A stretch of 64,000 bases of DNA from Jannaschia pohangensis (GTDB lineage: Bacteria > Pseudomonadota > Alphaproteobacteria > Rhodobacterales > Rhodobacteraceae): NCBI RefSeq assembly GCF_900113875.1, contig NZ_FORA01000003.1, positions 62,001-126,000 on the forward strand, read 5' to 3'. The stretch's first letter is position 1, and every line of letters begins with the position of its first letter. The translations under genes and the position numbers were made by a program. Under the pieces are notes generated by a model, which saw nothing but the letters and a program-made list of their open reading frames with translations, was not told the DNA's origin and made no database searches. Positions 29,836-38,701 of the stretch are shown one piece after another.

Positions 29836-31005
29836 TCAGCCCAGATGACGCGCGGCTTCGTCGGTCACGACCCGGCATATAAGGGCGCAATCGTTCAGAT
29901 CGAAGGTCAGCGGCACGCGCATGTCCAGAAGACCCGCCAGCACCGCATCAGTGCGCGGCAAGTCCTGTGCCGCGACATAGCCCCAGTGACGATGGGCCGA
30001 GGTGAAGCCGATGGCCTGCGGCGCGCCGAACCATTTCCATTCGACCCCCCGGTCCGCACAGGCGGCGACGAAACCCGGCACGCGGTCCGGATCGTTAGCC
30101 ACAACCTGGATCGAGGAGCCGACGTAGGTCTCGGCGTTCGGGCGGTCGATGACGCGCAGGCCGGTCGCGGATCGCAACCCGTCTTCCAGCGCGCGATATC
30201 GCGTGTTCCACCGCTCCACCTGTCGCGGCAGGTCGGCCAGTTGCGGCCGCAGGATCGCGGCGCGCAGCTCGTCCATCCGGCCCGAGACATTCGGCATCAT
30301 GCCCTTGTGGCGGGCGAAGACCTCTTCGGACGGGGCGGTGCCGTTCCTGGCATAGATCATGTAGCTGCCCGAGAGCAGGATCATCCGCGCGGCCAGATCG
30401 GCGTCGTCGGTGACGATCAGCCCACCCTCGCCCGAGTTGACGTGCTTGTAGGTCTGGCAGGAATAGCAGCCGATCTTGCCCCACCGGCCCGAGGCACGCC
30501 CGGCCCATGCGGCGCCCATGGTATGGGCGCAATCCTCGATCACGGCGATGTCGGCGGCGTCGCAGATTTCCATCAGCCGCTCCATGTCGGCCAGATGCCC
30601 GCGCATGTGCGACAGCATTAGAACCCGCGCCTGACCGGCCTTGGCGGCCAAATCGCCCAAGTCGATGACCAGCCTGTCCGTCACCTCGACAAGAACGGGC
30701 CGCGCGCCGACGGCGGCAATCGCGCCCGGCACGGGGGCCAGCGTCCAGCCGTTGGTCAGCACCGGGTCGCCCGGCCCGACCCCGAGCGCGCGCAGGGCCG
30801 CGCCCATGGCATAGCCGCCCGAGGCCACGGCAAGGCAATGGGCCGCGCCCGTCTGGGCGGCAAACTCCTCCTCCAGCGCGGCGACATGGGACGGGTCGGC
30901 GCCGTAGCGGTGCAGCTTGCCCGAGCGCATCACCTCGACCGCGGCGGCGATGCCCGCTTCGGGGATCGGTTCCTGACGGGTGAAGGATTTCGTGAAGGTC
31001 TCCAT
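29836..31005 (-). CDS. DegT/DnrJ/EryC1 family PLP-dependent aminotransferase
   Basis: A 389-residue fold-type I PLP enzyme. PLP-binding features are DIAVIEDCAHTMGAAW (aspartate contacting the pyridine nitrogen) and SCQTYKHVNSGEGGLIVTDD with the Schiff-base lysine. Family members transfer amino groups to keto-sugars for surface polysaccharides or antibiotics. No sugar genes are adjacent, so the substrate is open. The start is at 31005; a 20-base palindrome lies 56 bases upstream. Confidence 0.9.
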   Translation of the reverse strand: METFTKSFTRQEPIPEAGIAAAVEVMRSGKLHRYGADPSHVAALEEEFAAQTGAAHCLAVASGGYAMGAALRALGVGPGDPVLTNGWTLAPVPGAIAAVGARPVLVEVTDRLVIDLGDLAAKAGQARVLMLSHMRGHLADMERLMEICDAADIAVIEDCAHTMGAAWAGRASGRWGKIGCYSCQTYKHVNSGEGGLIVTDDADLAARMILLSGSYMIYARNGTAPSEEVFARHKGMMPNVSGRMDELRAAILRPQLADLPRQVERWNTRYRALEDGLRSATGLRVIDRPNAETYVGSSIQVVANDPDRVPGFVAACADRGVEWKWFGAPQAIGFTSAHRHWGYVAAQDLPRTDAVLAGLLDMRVPLTFDLNDCALICRVVTDEAARHLG

Positions 31006-31060
31006 GGGGCCAGTTGGAGCCAGCGGGCCGCCGGGGTCAATGGGCATCGTGGGCGCCACC

Positions 31061-31080
31061 GGGTTACCCGTGGGTAACCC
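31061..31080. promoter_or_regulatory. 20-base palindrome upstream of DegT gene
   Basis: GGGTTACCCGTGGGTAACCC is a perfect inverted repeat (9-base arms, 2-base centre) between the DegT aminotransferase and gph. It could be an operator for the DegT gene. Its core (GGGT-N-A-C-C-C / GGGT) resembles the dispersed repeat copies at 42426-42464 and 59082-59120. Confidence 0.45.
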
Positions 31081-31115
31081 TTTCTGAAACCTTAACAAAT
31101 CGTGGGGGCGAACGG

Positions 31116-31787
31116 TCAGCCGATAAGGTCGCGCACGATCCCGTCCAGATCCTCGTAGCGGTGGAGCAGCGCTTCGGGCGACAGGTCGGCCACGGTCGCA
31201 CCGCCGGGGGCAAAGGTCACCAGAATCGACGCCAGACCCGCATTGGCCGAAGTGTCGCGATCGGTCTTGGTATCGCCAACCAGAACGGCGCGCGTCCGGT
31301 CCCCGCCCGCCGCGTCGATGGCGGCGTGGAGCGGCGCGGGGTCGGGTTTGCGCACCGGCAGGGTGTCGGCCCCGATCAGGCTGTGAAAATCCGACAGCGC
31401 GCCCAGATCGGTCATCAACTGGCGGGCCAGCCCCTCGGGCTTGTTGGTGCAGATTCCCACGGCATAGCCGCCGCCGCGCAGCCGGGCGACCGCGTCGCGC
31501 GCGCCGGGATAGAAGGTGGTGTGGCGACAGATGTCGCGGGCATAGGCGTCGAGAAGGGGCTGATAGCCTGCATCCACCTCGGCCTCGTCCACCTGGCCCA
31601 GACGCGACAGGCCCAGGCGCAGCATGGCCCGGCCGCCGCGCAGCGCCGTGGCCCGGTCTTCGGTGGCGGTCGGGTCCAGCGCGACCCGGTGCCCCAGTAC
31701 GGCAAAGGCCGCATTCGCCGCCGCCAGCAGATCGGCAGAGGTATCGCAGAGCGTCCCGTCGAGGTCGAAGATCACACAAGGTTTCAT
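31116..31787 (-). CDS. gph: HAD-family phosphatase, probable phosphoglycolate phosphatase
   Basis: A 223-residue HAD hydrolase. Motif I is FDLDGTLCDTS at residues 7-17, motif II lies in ICTNKPEG, motif III in RKPDPAPLHAA, and motif IV in VLVGDTKTDRDTSANAG. These fit Gph-type enzymes that remove phosphate from 2-phosphoglycolate, but other small phosphate esters are possible. It diverges from glmU with 82 bases between the start codons. Confidence 0.88.
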   Translation of the reverse strand: MKPCVIFDLDGTLCDTSADLLAAANAAFAVLGHRVALDPTATEDRATALRGGRAMLRLGLSRLGQVDEAEVDAGYQPLLDAYARDICRHTTFYPGARDAVARLRGGGYAVGICTNKPEGLARQLMTDLGALSDFHSLIGADTLPVRKPDPAPLHAAIDAAGGDRTRAVLVGDTKTDRDTSANAGLASILVTFAPGGATVADLSPEALLHRYEDLDGIVRDLIG

Positions 31788-31869
31788 CTTTGGCGGCCTT
31801 TCGCAGGGGGCGGGTTGCGGGACGGTGCGGGACGGGTAGAACGGCGAGGACAGAAGAGAAAGGCCAAAG

Positions 31870-33213
31870 ATGCCAACCGCGTTGATCGTGCTGGCCGCCG
31901 GGCAGGGCAGCCGACTGAAATCAGACATGCCGAAGGTGCTGCACGAGGTGGCCCATGCGCCGCTGCTGCACCACGCGCTGCGGGCGGGCGAAAGCCTGTC
32001 GCCCGAACGCACCGTCGTCGTCGTGGGCCACGAAGGCGACCGCGTGGCCGCCGCGCTGGACGGTTGGGACGCCGTGATCGTCCCTCAGGACGCGCAACTG
32101 GGCACCGGCCATGCCGTGGCGCAGGCGCGCGGCGCCCTGGAGGGGTTCGAGGGAGACGTGATCGTGCTTTACGGCGACACGCCCTTCATCCGGCCCGAAA
32201 CGCTGGAGGCGATGCTGGCGGCGCGCGGCGGCGGGGCCGATGTGGTCGTCCTGGGGTTCGAGGCGGCCGATCCGGGACGCTATGGCCGACTTGTGACCGA
32301 CGGCGACCGGCTGGAGCGGATCGTCGAGTTCAAGGACGCCACCGAGGCAGAGCGCGCGATCCGGCTGTGCAATTCGGGGGTCATGGCCTGCGACGCGGGG
32401 CTGATGTTCGACCTGCTGGACCAGATCGGCAACGACAATGCGGCGGGCGAATACTATCTGACCGACCTGCCGGGGCTGGCGCGGGCCGCACGGCTGTCGG
32501 CGCGGGTCGTCACCTGCACCGAAGCGGAGACCCTGGGCGTGAACACCCGCGCCGACCTGGCCGCCGCCGAGGCCGCGTTTCAGGCCGCCAAGCGGGCCGA
32601 GATGATGGACGAGGGCGTCACCCTGACCGCGCCCGAGACGGTGTTCTTCGCCCACGACACCTATGTGGGCCGCGATGTCGTGATCGAGCCGCATGTCGTC
32701 TTCGGCCCCGAGGTCACCATCGAGAGCGGCGCGCTGATCCGCGCATTCTCTCATCTGGAAGGGTGCCACGTGTCCGAGGCCTGTGTGATCGGGCCCTATG
32801 CCCGGCTGCGCCCGGGCGCGGAGCTTGACCGGGGCGTCCGCGTCGGCAACTTCGTCGAGGTGAAGGCCGCGCAGGTCCACGAGGGGGCCAAGATCAACCA
32901 CCTGTCCTATGTGGGCGACGCCGAGGTGGGCGCGCGGGCCAACATCGGGGCGGGGACGATCACCTGCAATTATGACGGCGTGTTCAAGCACCGGACCGTC
33001 ATCGGCGCGGATGCCTTCATCGGGTCGAACACGTCGCTGGTCGCGCCCGTCCGGGTGGGCGACGGCGCGATGACCGGATCGGGCAGTGTGGTGACCACGG
33101 ATGTACCCGACGGCGATCTGGCGCTGGCGCGGGCCAAGCAAGTGAACAAGGACGGGTTGGCGACACGGTTGATGTCGAAACTGCGGGCCGCAAAGGCAAG
33201 GAAAACCAACTGA
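31870..33213 (+). CDS. glmU: bifunctional UDP-N-acetylglucosamine pyrophosphorylase / glucosamine-1-phosphate N-acetyltransferase
   Basis: A 447-residue two-domain enzyme that makes UDP-GlcNAc for peptidoglycan and lipopolysaccharide. The uridylyltransferase part starts with LAAGQGSRLKSDMPKVLHEV; the C-terminal left-handed beta helix has hexapeptide repeats and INHLSYVGDAEVGARANIGA, ending in IGSNTSLVAPVRVG. The stop shares a base with the glmS start (TGATG), so the last two steps of hexosamine synthesis are co-translated. Confidence 0.97.
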   Translation: MPTALIVLAAGQGSRLKSDMPKVLHEVAHAPLLHHALRAGESLSPERTVVVVGHEGDRVAAALDGWDAVIVPQDAQLGTGHAVAQARGALEGFEGDVIVLYGDTPFIRPETLEAMLAARGGGADVVVLGFEAADPGRYGRLVTDGDRLERIVEFKDATEAERAIRLCNSGVMACDAGLMFDLLDQIGNDNAAGEYYLTDLPGLARAARLSARVVTCTEAETLGVNTRADLAAAEAAFQAAKRAEMMDEGVTLTAPETVFFAHDTYVGRDVVIEPHVVFGPEVTIESGALIRAFSHLEGCHVSEACVIGPYARLRPGAELDRGVRVGNFVEVKAAQVHEGAKINHLSYVGDAEVGARANIGAGTITCNYDGVFKHRTVIGADAFIGSNTSLVAPVRVGDGAMTGSGSVVTTDVPDGDLALARAKQVNKDGLATRLMSKLRAAKARKTN

Positions 33214-35018
33214 TGTGCGGAATTATCGGGATACTGGGCGACCATCAGGCGGCACCGATCATGGTCGATGCGCTCAAGCGGCTGGAATACCGCGGCTATG
33301 ACAGCGCGGGCATCGCCACGGTGTCGGAGGGCGTGCTGGACCGGCGGCGGGCCGTGGGCAAGCTCGTGAACCTCGCCGACCTGCTGGTGACCGACCCGCT
33401 GCCAGGGTTCGCGGGCATCGGGCACACCCGGTGGGCGACCCATGGCGTGCCCTCGGTCCCCAATGCGCATCCGCACCGGGCGGGGCGCGTGGCCGTCGTC
33501 CACAATGGCATCATCGAGAATTTCCGCACCCTGCGCGAGGAAGCGGGCGGCCCGTGGGAAAGCGAGACCGACACAGAAGCCGTGGTGCGTCTGTGCGAGA
33601 AGTTCCTGGATCAGGGGATGTCGCCCCGCGACGCGGCCTTTGCCACCATCGACCGGCTGGAGGGGGCCTATGCCCTGTGCTTCCTGTTCGAGGGCGAGGG
33701 CGATCTTCTGGTCTGCGCCCGCTCGGGTCCGCCGCTGGCCGTGGGCACCGGGGACGGCGAGATGTTCGTGGGCTCCGATGCCATCGCGCTGGCCGGGCTG
33801 ACCGACCGGATCACCTATCTGGAGGACGGCGACCGCGCCGTGGTGACGCGCGCGGGCATGCAGATCTTCGACGCCCAGAACCGCCAGATCAACCGCGACA
33901 TGCGCCGCGTGGTGATCGAGACGCGGGGCATGGAAAAGGCCGGTCACAAGCACTTCATGGCCAAGGAAATCCACGAGCAGCCGCAGACCGTGGCCGATGT
34001 GCTGGCGGTCTTCCTTGACGGCGACCGGGTCGTGCCGCCGACAGCCTATGATTTCGCCGCCACCGACCGCATCCAGATGGTCGCCTGCGGCACCGGGTTC
34101 ATCGCCTGCATGGTGGCGAAATACTGGTTCGAGGCCCTGGCGCGCTTGCCGGTGGAAGTGGATATCGCCTCGGAATACCGCTACCGCGAAGGGCCAATCG
34201 GGCCCGACACCTCGGCCCTGTTCCTCAGCCAGTCGGGCGAGACGGCGGACACCCTGGCCGCGTTGCGCTATGCCAAGGGGCAGGCCCGGGCGATCCTGTC
34301 CATCGTGAACGTCCCCGAAAGCAGCATCGCGCGGGAGTCCGACGTGACCTGGCCGATCACGGCGGGCGTCGAAGTGGGCGTCGCCTCGACCAAGGCCTTC
34401 GTCAATCAGCTGGTCATCCTGCTTGCCCTGGCGATCCATGCCGGAGTGCAGCGCGGTCAGATCGACGCCGCCCGCGAGGCGGAGCTGGTGGCCGGCCTGC
34501 GTCGGCTGCCGGGGCTTCTGTCCCTTGCCCTTGCCATCGAGGACGATTGCATCGCGCTGACGCACAGGTTGGCCGAGGCGACCGACATCCTGTTCCTGGG
34601 GCGCGGGCCGATGTATCCGCTGGCCCATGAAGGGGCGCTGAAGCTCAAGGAAATCAGCTATATCCACGCCGAGGCCTATGCCTCGGGCGAGTTGAAGCAC
34701 GGGCCGATCGCGCTGGTGGACCGCTCCCTGCCCGTGGTCGTCTTCGCCCCGACGGATGCGCTCTTCGACAAGACGGTGAGCAACATGCAGGAGGTCATGG
34801 CGCGCGAAGGTCAGGTCCTTCTGGTCACCGATGCCGCAGGCGCGGAGCAGGCGTCGGAGGGTGTCTGGGACGTGCTGGTCATGCCGACGGTCGAACCGAT
34901 CTTTGCCCCCATCCTCTATGCCCTGCCCGCGCAATTGCTGGCCTACCACACGGCGGTCCACAAGGGCACGGACGTCGATCAGCCGCGCAATCTGGCCAAG
35001 TCGGTGACGGTCGAATGA
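33213..35018 (+). CDS. glmS: glutamine--fructose-6-phosphate aminotransferase (isomerizing)
   Basis: A 601-residue enzyme making glucosamine-6-phosphate. The N-terminal glutaminase begins MCGIIGILGD with the catalytic cysteine at position 2; two SIS (sugar isomerase) domains follow, with SQSGETADTLAALRYAK and the terminal HKGTDVDQPRNLAKSVTVE. It overlaps glmU at its start and an AlkD-like gene at its stop (ATGA). There is no room for a glmS ribozyme leader because of the overlap with glmU. Confidence 0.97.
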   Translation: MCGIIGILGDHQAAPIMVDALKRLEYRGYDSAGIATVSEGVLDRRRAVGKLVNLADLLVTDPLPGFAGIGHTRWATHGVPSVPNAHPHRAGRVAVVHNGIIENFRTLREEAGGPWESETDTEAVVRLCEKFLDQGMSPRDAAFATIDRLEGAYALCFLFEGEGDLLVCARSGPPLAVGTGDGEMFVGSDAIALAGLTDRITYLEDGDRAVVTRAGMQIFDAQNRQINRDMRRVVIETRGMEKAGHKHFMAKEIHEQPQTVADVLAVFLDGDRVVPPTAYDFAATDRIQMVACGTGFIACMVAKYWFEALARLPVEVDIASEYRYREGPIGPDTSALFLSQSGETADTLAALRYAKGQARAILSIVNVPESSIARESDVTWPITAGVEVGVASTKAFVNQLVILLALAIHAGVQRGQIDAAREAELVAGLRRLPGLLSLALAIEDDCIALTHRLAEATDILFLGRGPMYPLAHEGALKLKEISYIHAEAYASGELKHGPIALVDRSLPVVVFAPTDALFDKTVSNMQEVMAREGQVLLVTDAAGAEQASEGVWDVLVMPTVEPIFAPILYALPAQLLAYHTAVHKGTDVDQPRNLAKSVTVE

Positions 35019-35704
35019 GCGACGCGGAAACCCCCGACGGCACGGAAACGCCGAACCTGTCCGCCATGCTCGCCGCCCGGCGGGAGAGCATCCTGACCGA
35101 CCTGCGCGCGGCGGGCGACGCCGACCGCGCGGCGCGGGACCGGGCGGCGAACCGGACGCAACGGGAGACCTGGGGCGTGTCGGCGGAAACCCTGAACGAA
35201 ACGGCCAAGGCCCTGCGCGACGAACTGTCGGTCGATCACCGGGTCATCATCGCCGACGCCCTGTGGCGGGCCGAGGTGTTCGACGCGCGGATGCTGGCCT
35301 GCAAGATGATGACCCAGGCGCGCATCCGGCCCGATGACGGGGTCTGGGCGCGGCTGACCGAATGGGTGTTCCAGATCGACTGTCGCGCCCTGTCGGAGGC
35401 GGCGGCGGCGGCGATGTCGCGGCGGGTGATGGCGGATCTGTCGCGGCTGGACGTGGTTGCCGGCTGGACCGACGCGGCAAACCCCTGGGTGCGGCGCACG
35501 GCGCTGGCGGCGGCGACACCGCTGGCCAAGACGAACCGCCCGACCGAAGCAGAGCTGGCCGCGCGCGAACGGGTCATCGGCTGGATCGCGGCCATGGCCG
35601 ACGACGCGCGCCCGGTCATCCGGCAGGCGGTCGACGGCTGGCTGCGCGACCTGGCCCGCCACGACCCGGACCGGGTCGCGGCCTTCCGCGAGACCGGGGC
35701 CTGA
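35015..35704 (+). CDS. AlkD-like DNA alkylation repair family protein
   Basis: A 229-residue, mostly helical protein. Segments LRDELSVDHRVIIADALWRA, EVFDARMLACKMM, WVFQIDCRALSEAAAAAMSR and TDAANPWVRRTALAA fit the HEAT-like repeats of AlkD-type DNA glycosylases. The usual acidic residues for lesion recognition are only partly recognisable, so activity is uncertain. It overlaps glmS by four bases (ATGA) and is therefore the third gene of the glmU-glmS unit, an unexpected partner. Confidence 0.75.
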   Translation: MSDAETPDGTETPNLSAMLAARRESILTDLRAAGDADRAARDRAANRTQRETWGVSAETLNETAKALRDELSVDHRVIIADALWRAEVFDARMLACKMMTQARIRPDDGVWARLTEWVFQIDCRALSEAAAAAMSRRVMADLSRLDVVAGWTDAANPWVRRTALAAATPLAKTNRPTEAELAARERVIGWIAAMADDARPVIRQAVDGWLRDLARHDPDRVAAFRETGA

Positions 35705-35708
35705 GGCG

Positions 35709-36563
35709 TCAGACGGCGGCCTTGCGGCTTTCGTCGAGATAGATTTCGCGCAGGCGGGCGGCGACCGGACCGGGTTCGCCACTGCCGACGGGCACGCCGT
35801 CGATTTCCACCACGGGCATCACGAAGGTCGAGGCAGAGGTGATGAAGGCCTCGTCCGCAGCCTGTGCCTCGGCCAGGGTGAAGGCGCGTTCCTCGACCTT
35901 CATCTGCGCCTCGGCGGCATAGGCCAGAACGGCCTTGCGCGTGATGCCATGAAGGATCTCCTCGCCCAGATGGCGGGTGATGATGGTGCCGTCCTTGACG
36001 ATATAGGCGTTGTTCGAGGTGCCTTCGGTCACCGCCCCGTCCTCGACCATCCAGGCGTCGTGAACGCCCGCGTCCTTGGCCAGCATCTTGCCCATGGACG
36101 GATAGAGCAGCTGCACCGTCTTGATGTCGCGGCGGCCCCACCGGCGGTCGGGGATGGAGATGACCTTCATCCCCGTCTTGGCCATCGGCGCATCGGCCAG
36201 CCCGGCCTTGGCCTGGGTGAACAGGACGACCGTCTGAGGCGTGTCGGCGGCGGGATAGGCGAAGTCGCGGTCGGCGGCCCCCCGGCTGACCTGAAGGTAG
36301 ATCAGGCCTTCGTCGATAGCGTTGCGCGCGACCAGTTCGCGGTGAATGTCGAGCAGCGCCTCGGGCGACATGGGCATGTCCATCCCCAGCTCCGCCAGCG
36401 ACCGGGCCAGCCGCTCCACATGGCCGTCGAAGGCGATGATCTTGCCGTCCAGAACGCTCGTCACCTCGTAGACGGCATCGGCAAAGAGGAACCCGCGGTC
36501 GAAGACCGACACTTTCGCCTGATCCTCGGGCAGGTAGTCCCCGTTCACATAGACCGTCCGCAT
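35709..36563 (-). CDS. D-amino-acid aminotransferase (class IV PLP enzyme)
   Basis: A 284-residue fold-type IV aminotransferase. VSVFDRGFLFADAVYEV near the N-terminus, RRDIKTVQLLYPSM with the PLP lysine (about residue 144) and EGTSNNAYIV are characteristic of D-alanine transaminases. It interconverts D-amino acids and keto acids, for example D-alanine and D-glutamate for peptidoglycan. It diverges, with 66 bases between the start codons, from a VanX-like D-Ala-D-Ala dipeptidase. Confidence 0.92.
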   Translation of the reverse strand: MRTVYVNGDYLPEDQAKVSVFDRGFLFADAVYEVTSVLDGKIIAFDGHVERLARSLAELGMDMPMSPEALLDIHRELVARNAIDEGLIYLQVSRGAADRDFAYPAADTPQTVVLFTQAKAGLADAPMAKTGMKVISIPDRRWGRRDIKTVQLLYPSMGKMLAKDAGVHDAWMVEDGAVTEGTSNNAYIVKDGTIITRHLGEEILHGITRKAVLAYAAEAQMKVEERAFTLAEAQAADEAFITSASTFVMPVVEIDGVPVGSGEPGPVAARLREIYLDESRKAAV

Positions 36564-36629
36564 GGCGCACCTCGCTGGTTTTGACGCTCTCCTCTTGCGG
36601 GGCGCGTCCGGGCCGGTCAAGCCTGCACC

Positions 36630-37430
36630 ATGATGTATCTGACCGAAGGACCATTGGCCGCGCTGCGGGACCGCCCCCTTGCCACCCCTGTGGCCGCCGC
36701 AGCCCGGCTGCGGGCGGGGTATCGCGACCACGCGGTCGACCTGAGCGACCCGCGCGGGGCCGACCCGATGGTGGAGTTGCGCGACCATGGAATCGCCGGG
36801 GCGAATGCCTATTTCACGGGCGTGGCACCCTATCACGCGCCGGTGGACGGGGCCGTTCCCGACCTGCTGCTGCGCGCGCCGCTGGCCGCGCGGCTGGCGG
36901 GCGTGAATGCGCGGCTGGACCCTTACGGGTTGGAACTGTGGGTCTTCGATGCCTGGCGGCCGATCGCGGTGCAGAACCGGTTCCACGACCATTGGATGCC
37001 CGCCCGCCTGCGCGCGCTGCATCCCGATTGGAGCGCGGCGGAGGTCGCCGCCCAGACCGAGAAATACTGGGCGCGCGGGGCGGACGGTCCCGTCGATCCG
37101 CTGTCGCCGCCGCCCCATGCCACCGGGGCCGCCGTCGACCTGACCATCCGGCAGAAGGGCGGGGCGGAGTTGTTCATGGGGACGATCTTCGACGATGTGT
37201 CCGACGCCTCGAACACCGATGCACTGGAGACGGAGCCGGAGGGGCTGGCCTTTTCGCTGCGCGAGGCGCGGGCAAACCGGCGGCTGCTCTATTGGCTGAT
37301 GGAGGAAGCGGGGTTCGCGAACAACCCGACCGAATGGTGGCATTTTTCCCTGGGCGACCAGATGTGGGCACGGATCACGCGGGCAGAGGCCGCCTTCTAT
37401 TCCGTGGCGCCTGATGCGCCGGGAAGCTGA
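36630..37430 (+). CDS. VanX-like D-alanyl-D-alanine dipeptidase
   Basis: A 266-residue zinc peptidase of the M15D type. The zinc ligands are visible in PPHATGAAVDL (H163, D170) and TEWWHFS (H238), with the catalytic glutamate in the latter, and the substrate region VFDAWRPIAVQNRF carries the conserved arginine. It splits D-Ala-D-Ala, probably for recycling. No signal peptide is evident, so it acts in the cytoplasm. Either of two adjacent ATGs could be the start. Confidence 0.9.
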   Translation: MMYLTEGPLAALRDRPLATPVAAAARLRAGYRDHAVDLSDPRGADPMVELRDHGIAGANAYFTGVAPYHAPVDGAVPDLLLRAPLAARLAGVNARLDPYGLELWVFDAWRPIAVQNRFHDHWMPARLRALHPDWSAAEVAAQTEKYWARGADGPVDPLSPPPHATGAAVDLTIRQKGGAELFMGTIFDDVSDASNTDALETEPEGLAFSLREARANRRLLYWLMEEAGFANNPTEWWHFSLGDQMWARITRAEAAFYSVAPDAPGS

Positions 37431-37438
37431 CGCAGGGT

Positions 37439-37804
37439 TCAGACGGCGGAAAGGTATGCCGTCGGCTGCTCCGACACCCGCTCGTAATCGAGCGGGGCCG
37501 AGGTGCGGGCCGCCGTCGCGCGTTTGAAGGCATAGCGCATCACATCGCCCTCGGGCTCGATCGCGACGATCAGGACGGAGCGCAGCAGGTTCGGCCCTTC
37601 GTGGATTTCGACCAGCCCGCGCAGCTTGGGCGCGATGTCGAGCGCGACCTCGAACCCGGTGTCGTCATAGGAAGTGATGGGATACCAGTCGTCGCCCACA
37701 TGAACCCGCAGACGGCCACCGGTCTTCTTGCGGTCGCGGGCGCGGGCATTGGCCAGACCTTCGCGAACGTCCCTGGGAAGAAAGTGTTCATCGATCTGGG
37801 CCAT
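37439..37804 (-). CDS. small protein of unknown function
   Basis: A 121-residue soluble protein. The first 40 residues are charged (LPRDVREGLANARARDRKKT), followed by a beta-rich part (RLRVHVGDDWYPITSYDDTG, GFEVALDIAPKLRGLVEIHE) that could be a small barrel such as a PilZ-like fold, though the PilZ arginine motif is not convincing. Its stop is 8 bases from the convergent VanX gene. The upstream 128 bases separate it from cobM. Confidence 0.7.
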   Translation of the reverse strand: MAQIDEHFLPRDVREGLANARARDRKKTGGRLRVHVGDDWYPITSYDDTGFEVALDIAPKLRGLVEIHEGPNLLRSVLIVAIEPEGDVMRYAFKRATAARTSAPLDYERVSEQPTAYLSAV

Positions 37805-37933
37805 CACGGCGCCTCCACATCCTGAAGGGGTGACGAGTCCGCGCCACCCTGCACAAGGCAAAAATGGCGCATAAACATGAAGAGTCAATGAAGGCTTGGC
37901 GACAGTTTGGAAACAATCCCGGCCCGGTTGACC

Positions 37934-38701
37934 TCAGGCCTTGGCCCGGGGGCGCAACACATGGGGGATCGCCGGATCGTAAAGCGCCGAGTCGCGGAAG
38001 TCCCCGACCTCGCCCAGGGCGGGGCCGACCAGGATCAGGGCGGTGCGGGTGATCTTTTCGTCGCGCACCTTTTCGCGGATGTCCGACAGGGTGCCGCGCA
38101 GGAACGCCTGATCGGGCCAGCCGACGCGGTAGGCCACGACCACCGGGCAATCGGCGCCGTAATGCGGGGTCAGCACACGCTCGATCTCGCGCAGGGCGCG
38201 GATGCCCAGATGGATCGCCAGGGTGGCGCCGGTGCGGGCGAAATTCTCGAGGGTTTCGCGCGGGGGCATCGATGTCGACTTCATGCTGACCCGGGTCAGG
38301 ACGATGCTTTGGGCGATTTCGGGCACCGTCAGTTCCTGCCCCAGGGCGGCGGCGGCGGCGGCATAGGCAGGCACGCCGGGGCAGATGTCATAGGGGATGC
38401 CGTCCCGCTTGAGCAGGCGGATCTGTTCGGCGATGGCCCCGTAGAGCGACGGATCGCCCGAATGGACGCGGGCCACATCTTCACCGCGTCCATGGGCGGC
38501 GACGATTTCGGCATGGGTGTCTTCCAGCGTCATGGGCGCGGTGTCGAGAACGCGCGCGCCGTCGGGCGATTCGGCCACCACGGCAGCAGGGACGAGCGAC
38601 CCCGCATAAAGGCAGACCGGACAGGACCGGATCAGCCGCTGCGCCTTGAGCGTCAGCAGTTCCGGATCGCCCGGCCCCGCTCCGATGAAATGAACGGTCA
38701 T
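37934..38701 (-). CDS. cobM: precorrin-4 C11-methyltransferase
   Basis: A 255-residue SAM-dependent methyltransferase of the tetrapyrrole methylase family: HFIGAGPGDPELLTLKAQRL at the N-terminus, HSGDPSLYGAIAEQ and CPGVPAYAAAAA for SAM and substrate binding. It methylates C11 of precorrin-4. It is the last gene of the cob operon and overlaps cobJ by four bases. Confidence 0.95.
   Translation of the reverse strand: MTVHFIGAGPGDPELLTLKAQRLIRSCPVCLYAGSLVPAAVVAESPDGARVLDTAPMTLEDTHAEIVAAHGRGEDVARVHSGDPSLYGAIAEQIRLLKRDGIPYDICPGVPAYAAAAAALGQELTVPEIAQSIVLTRVSMKSTSMPPRETLENFARTGATLAIHLGIRALREIERVLTPHYGADCPVVVAYRVGWPDQAFLRGTLSDIREKVRDEKITRTALILVGPALGEVGDFRDSALYDPAIPHVLRPRAKA

Noticed and set aside
33190-33230. 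glmS ribozyme
   Set aside because: glmS starts inside the glmU stop; there is no leader in which a ribozyme could fold.
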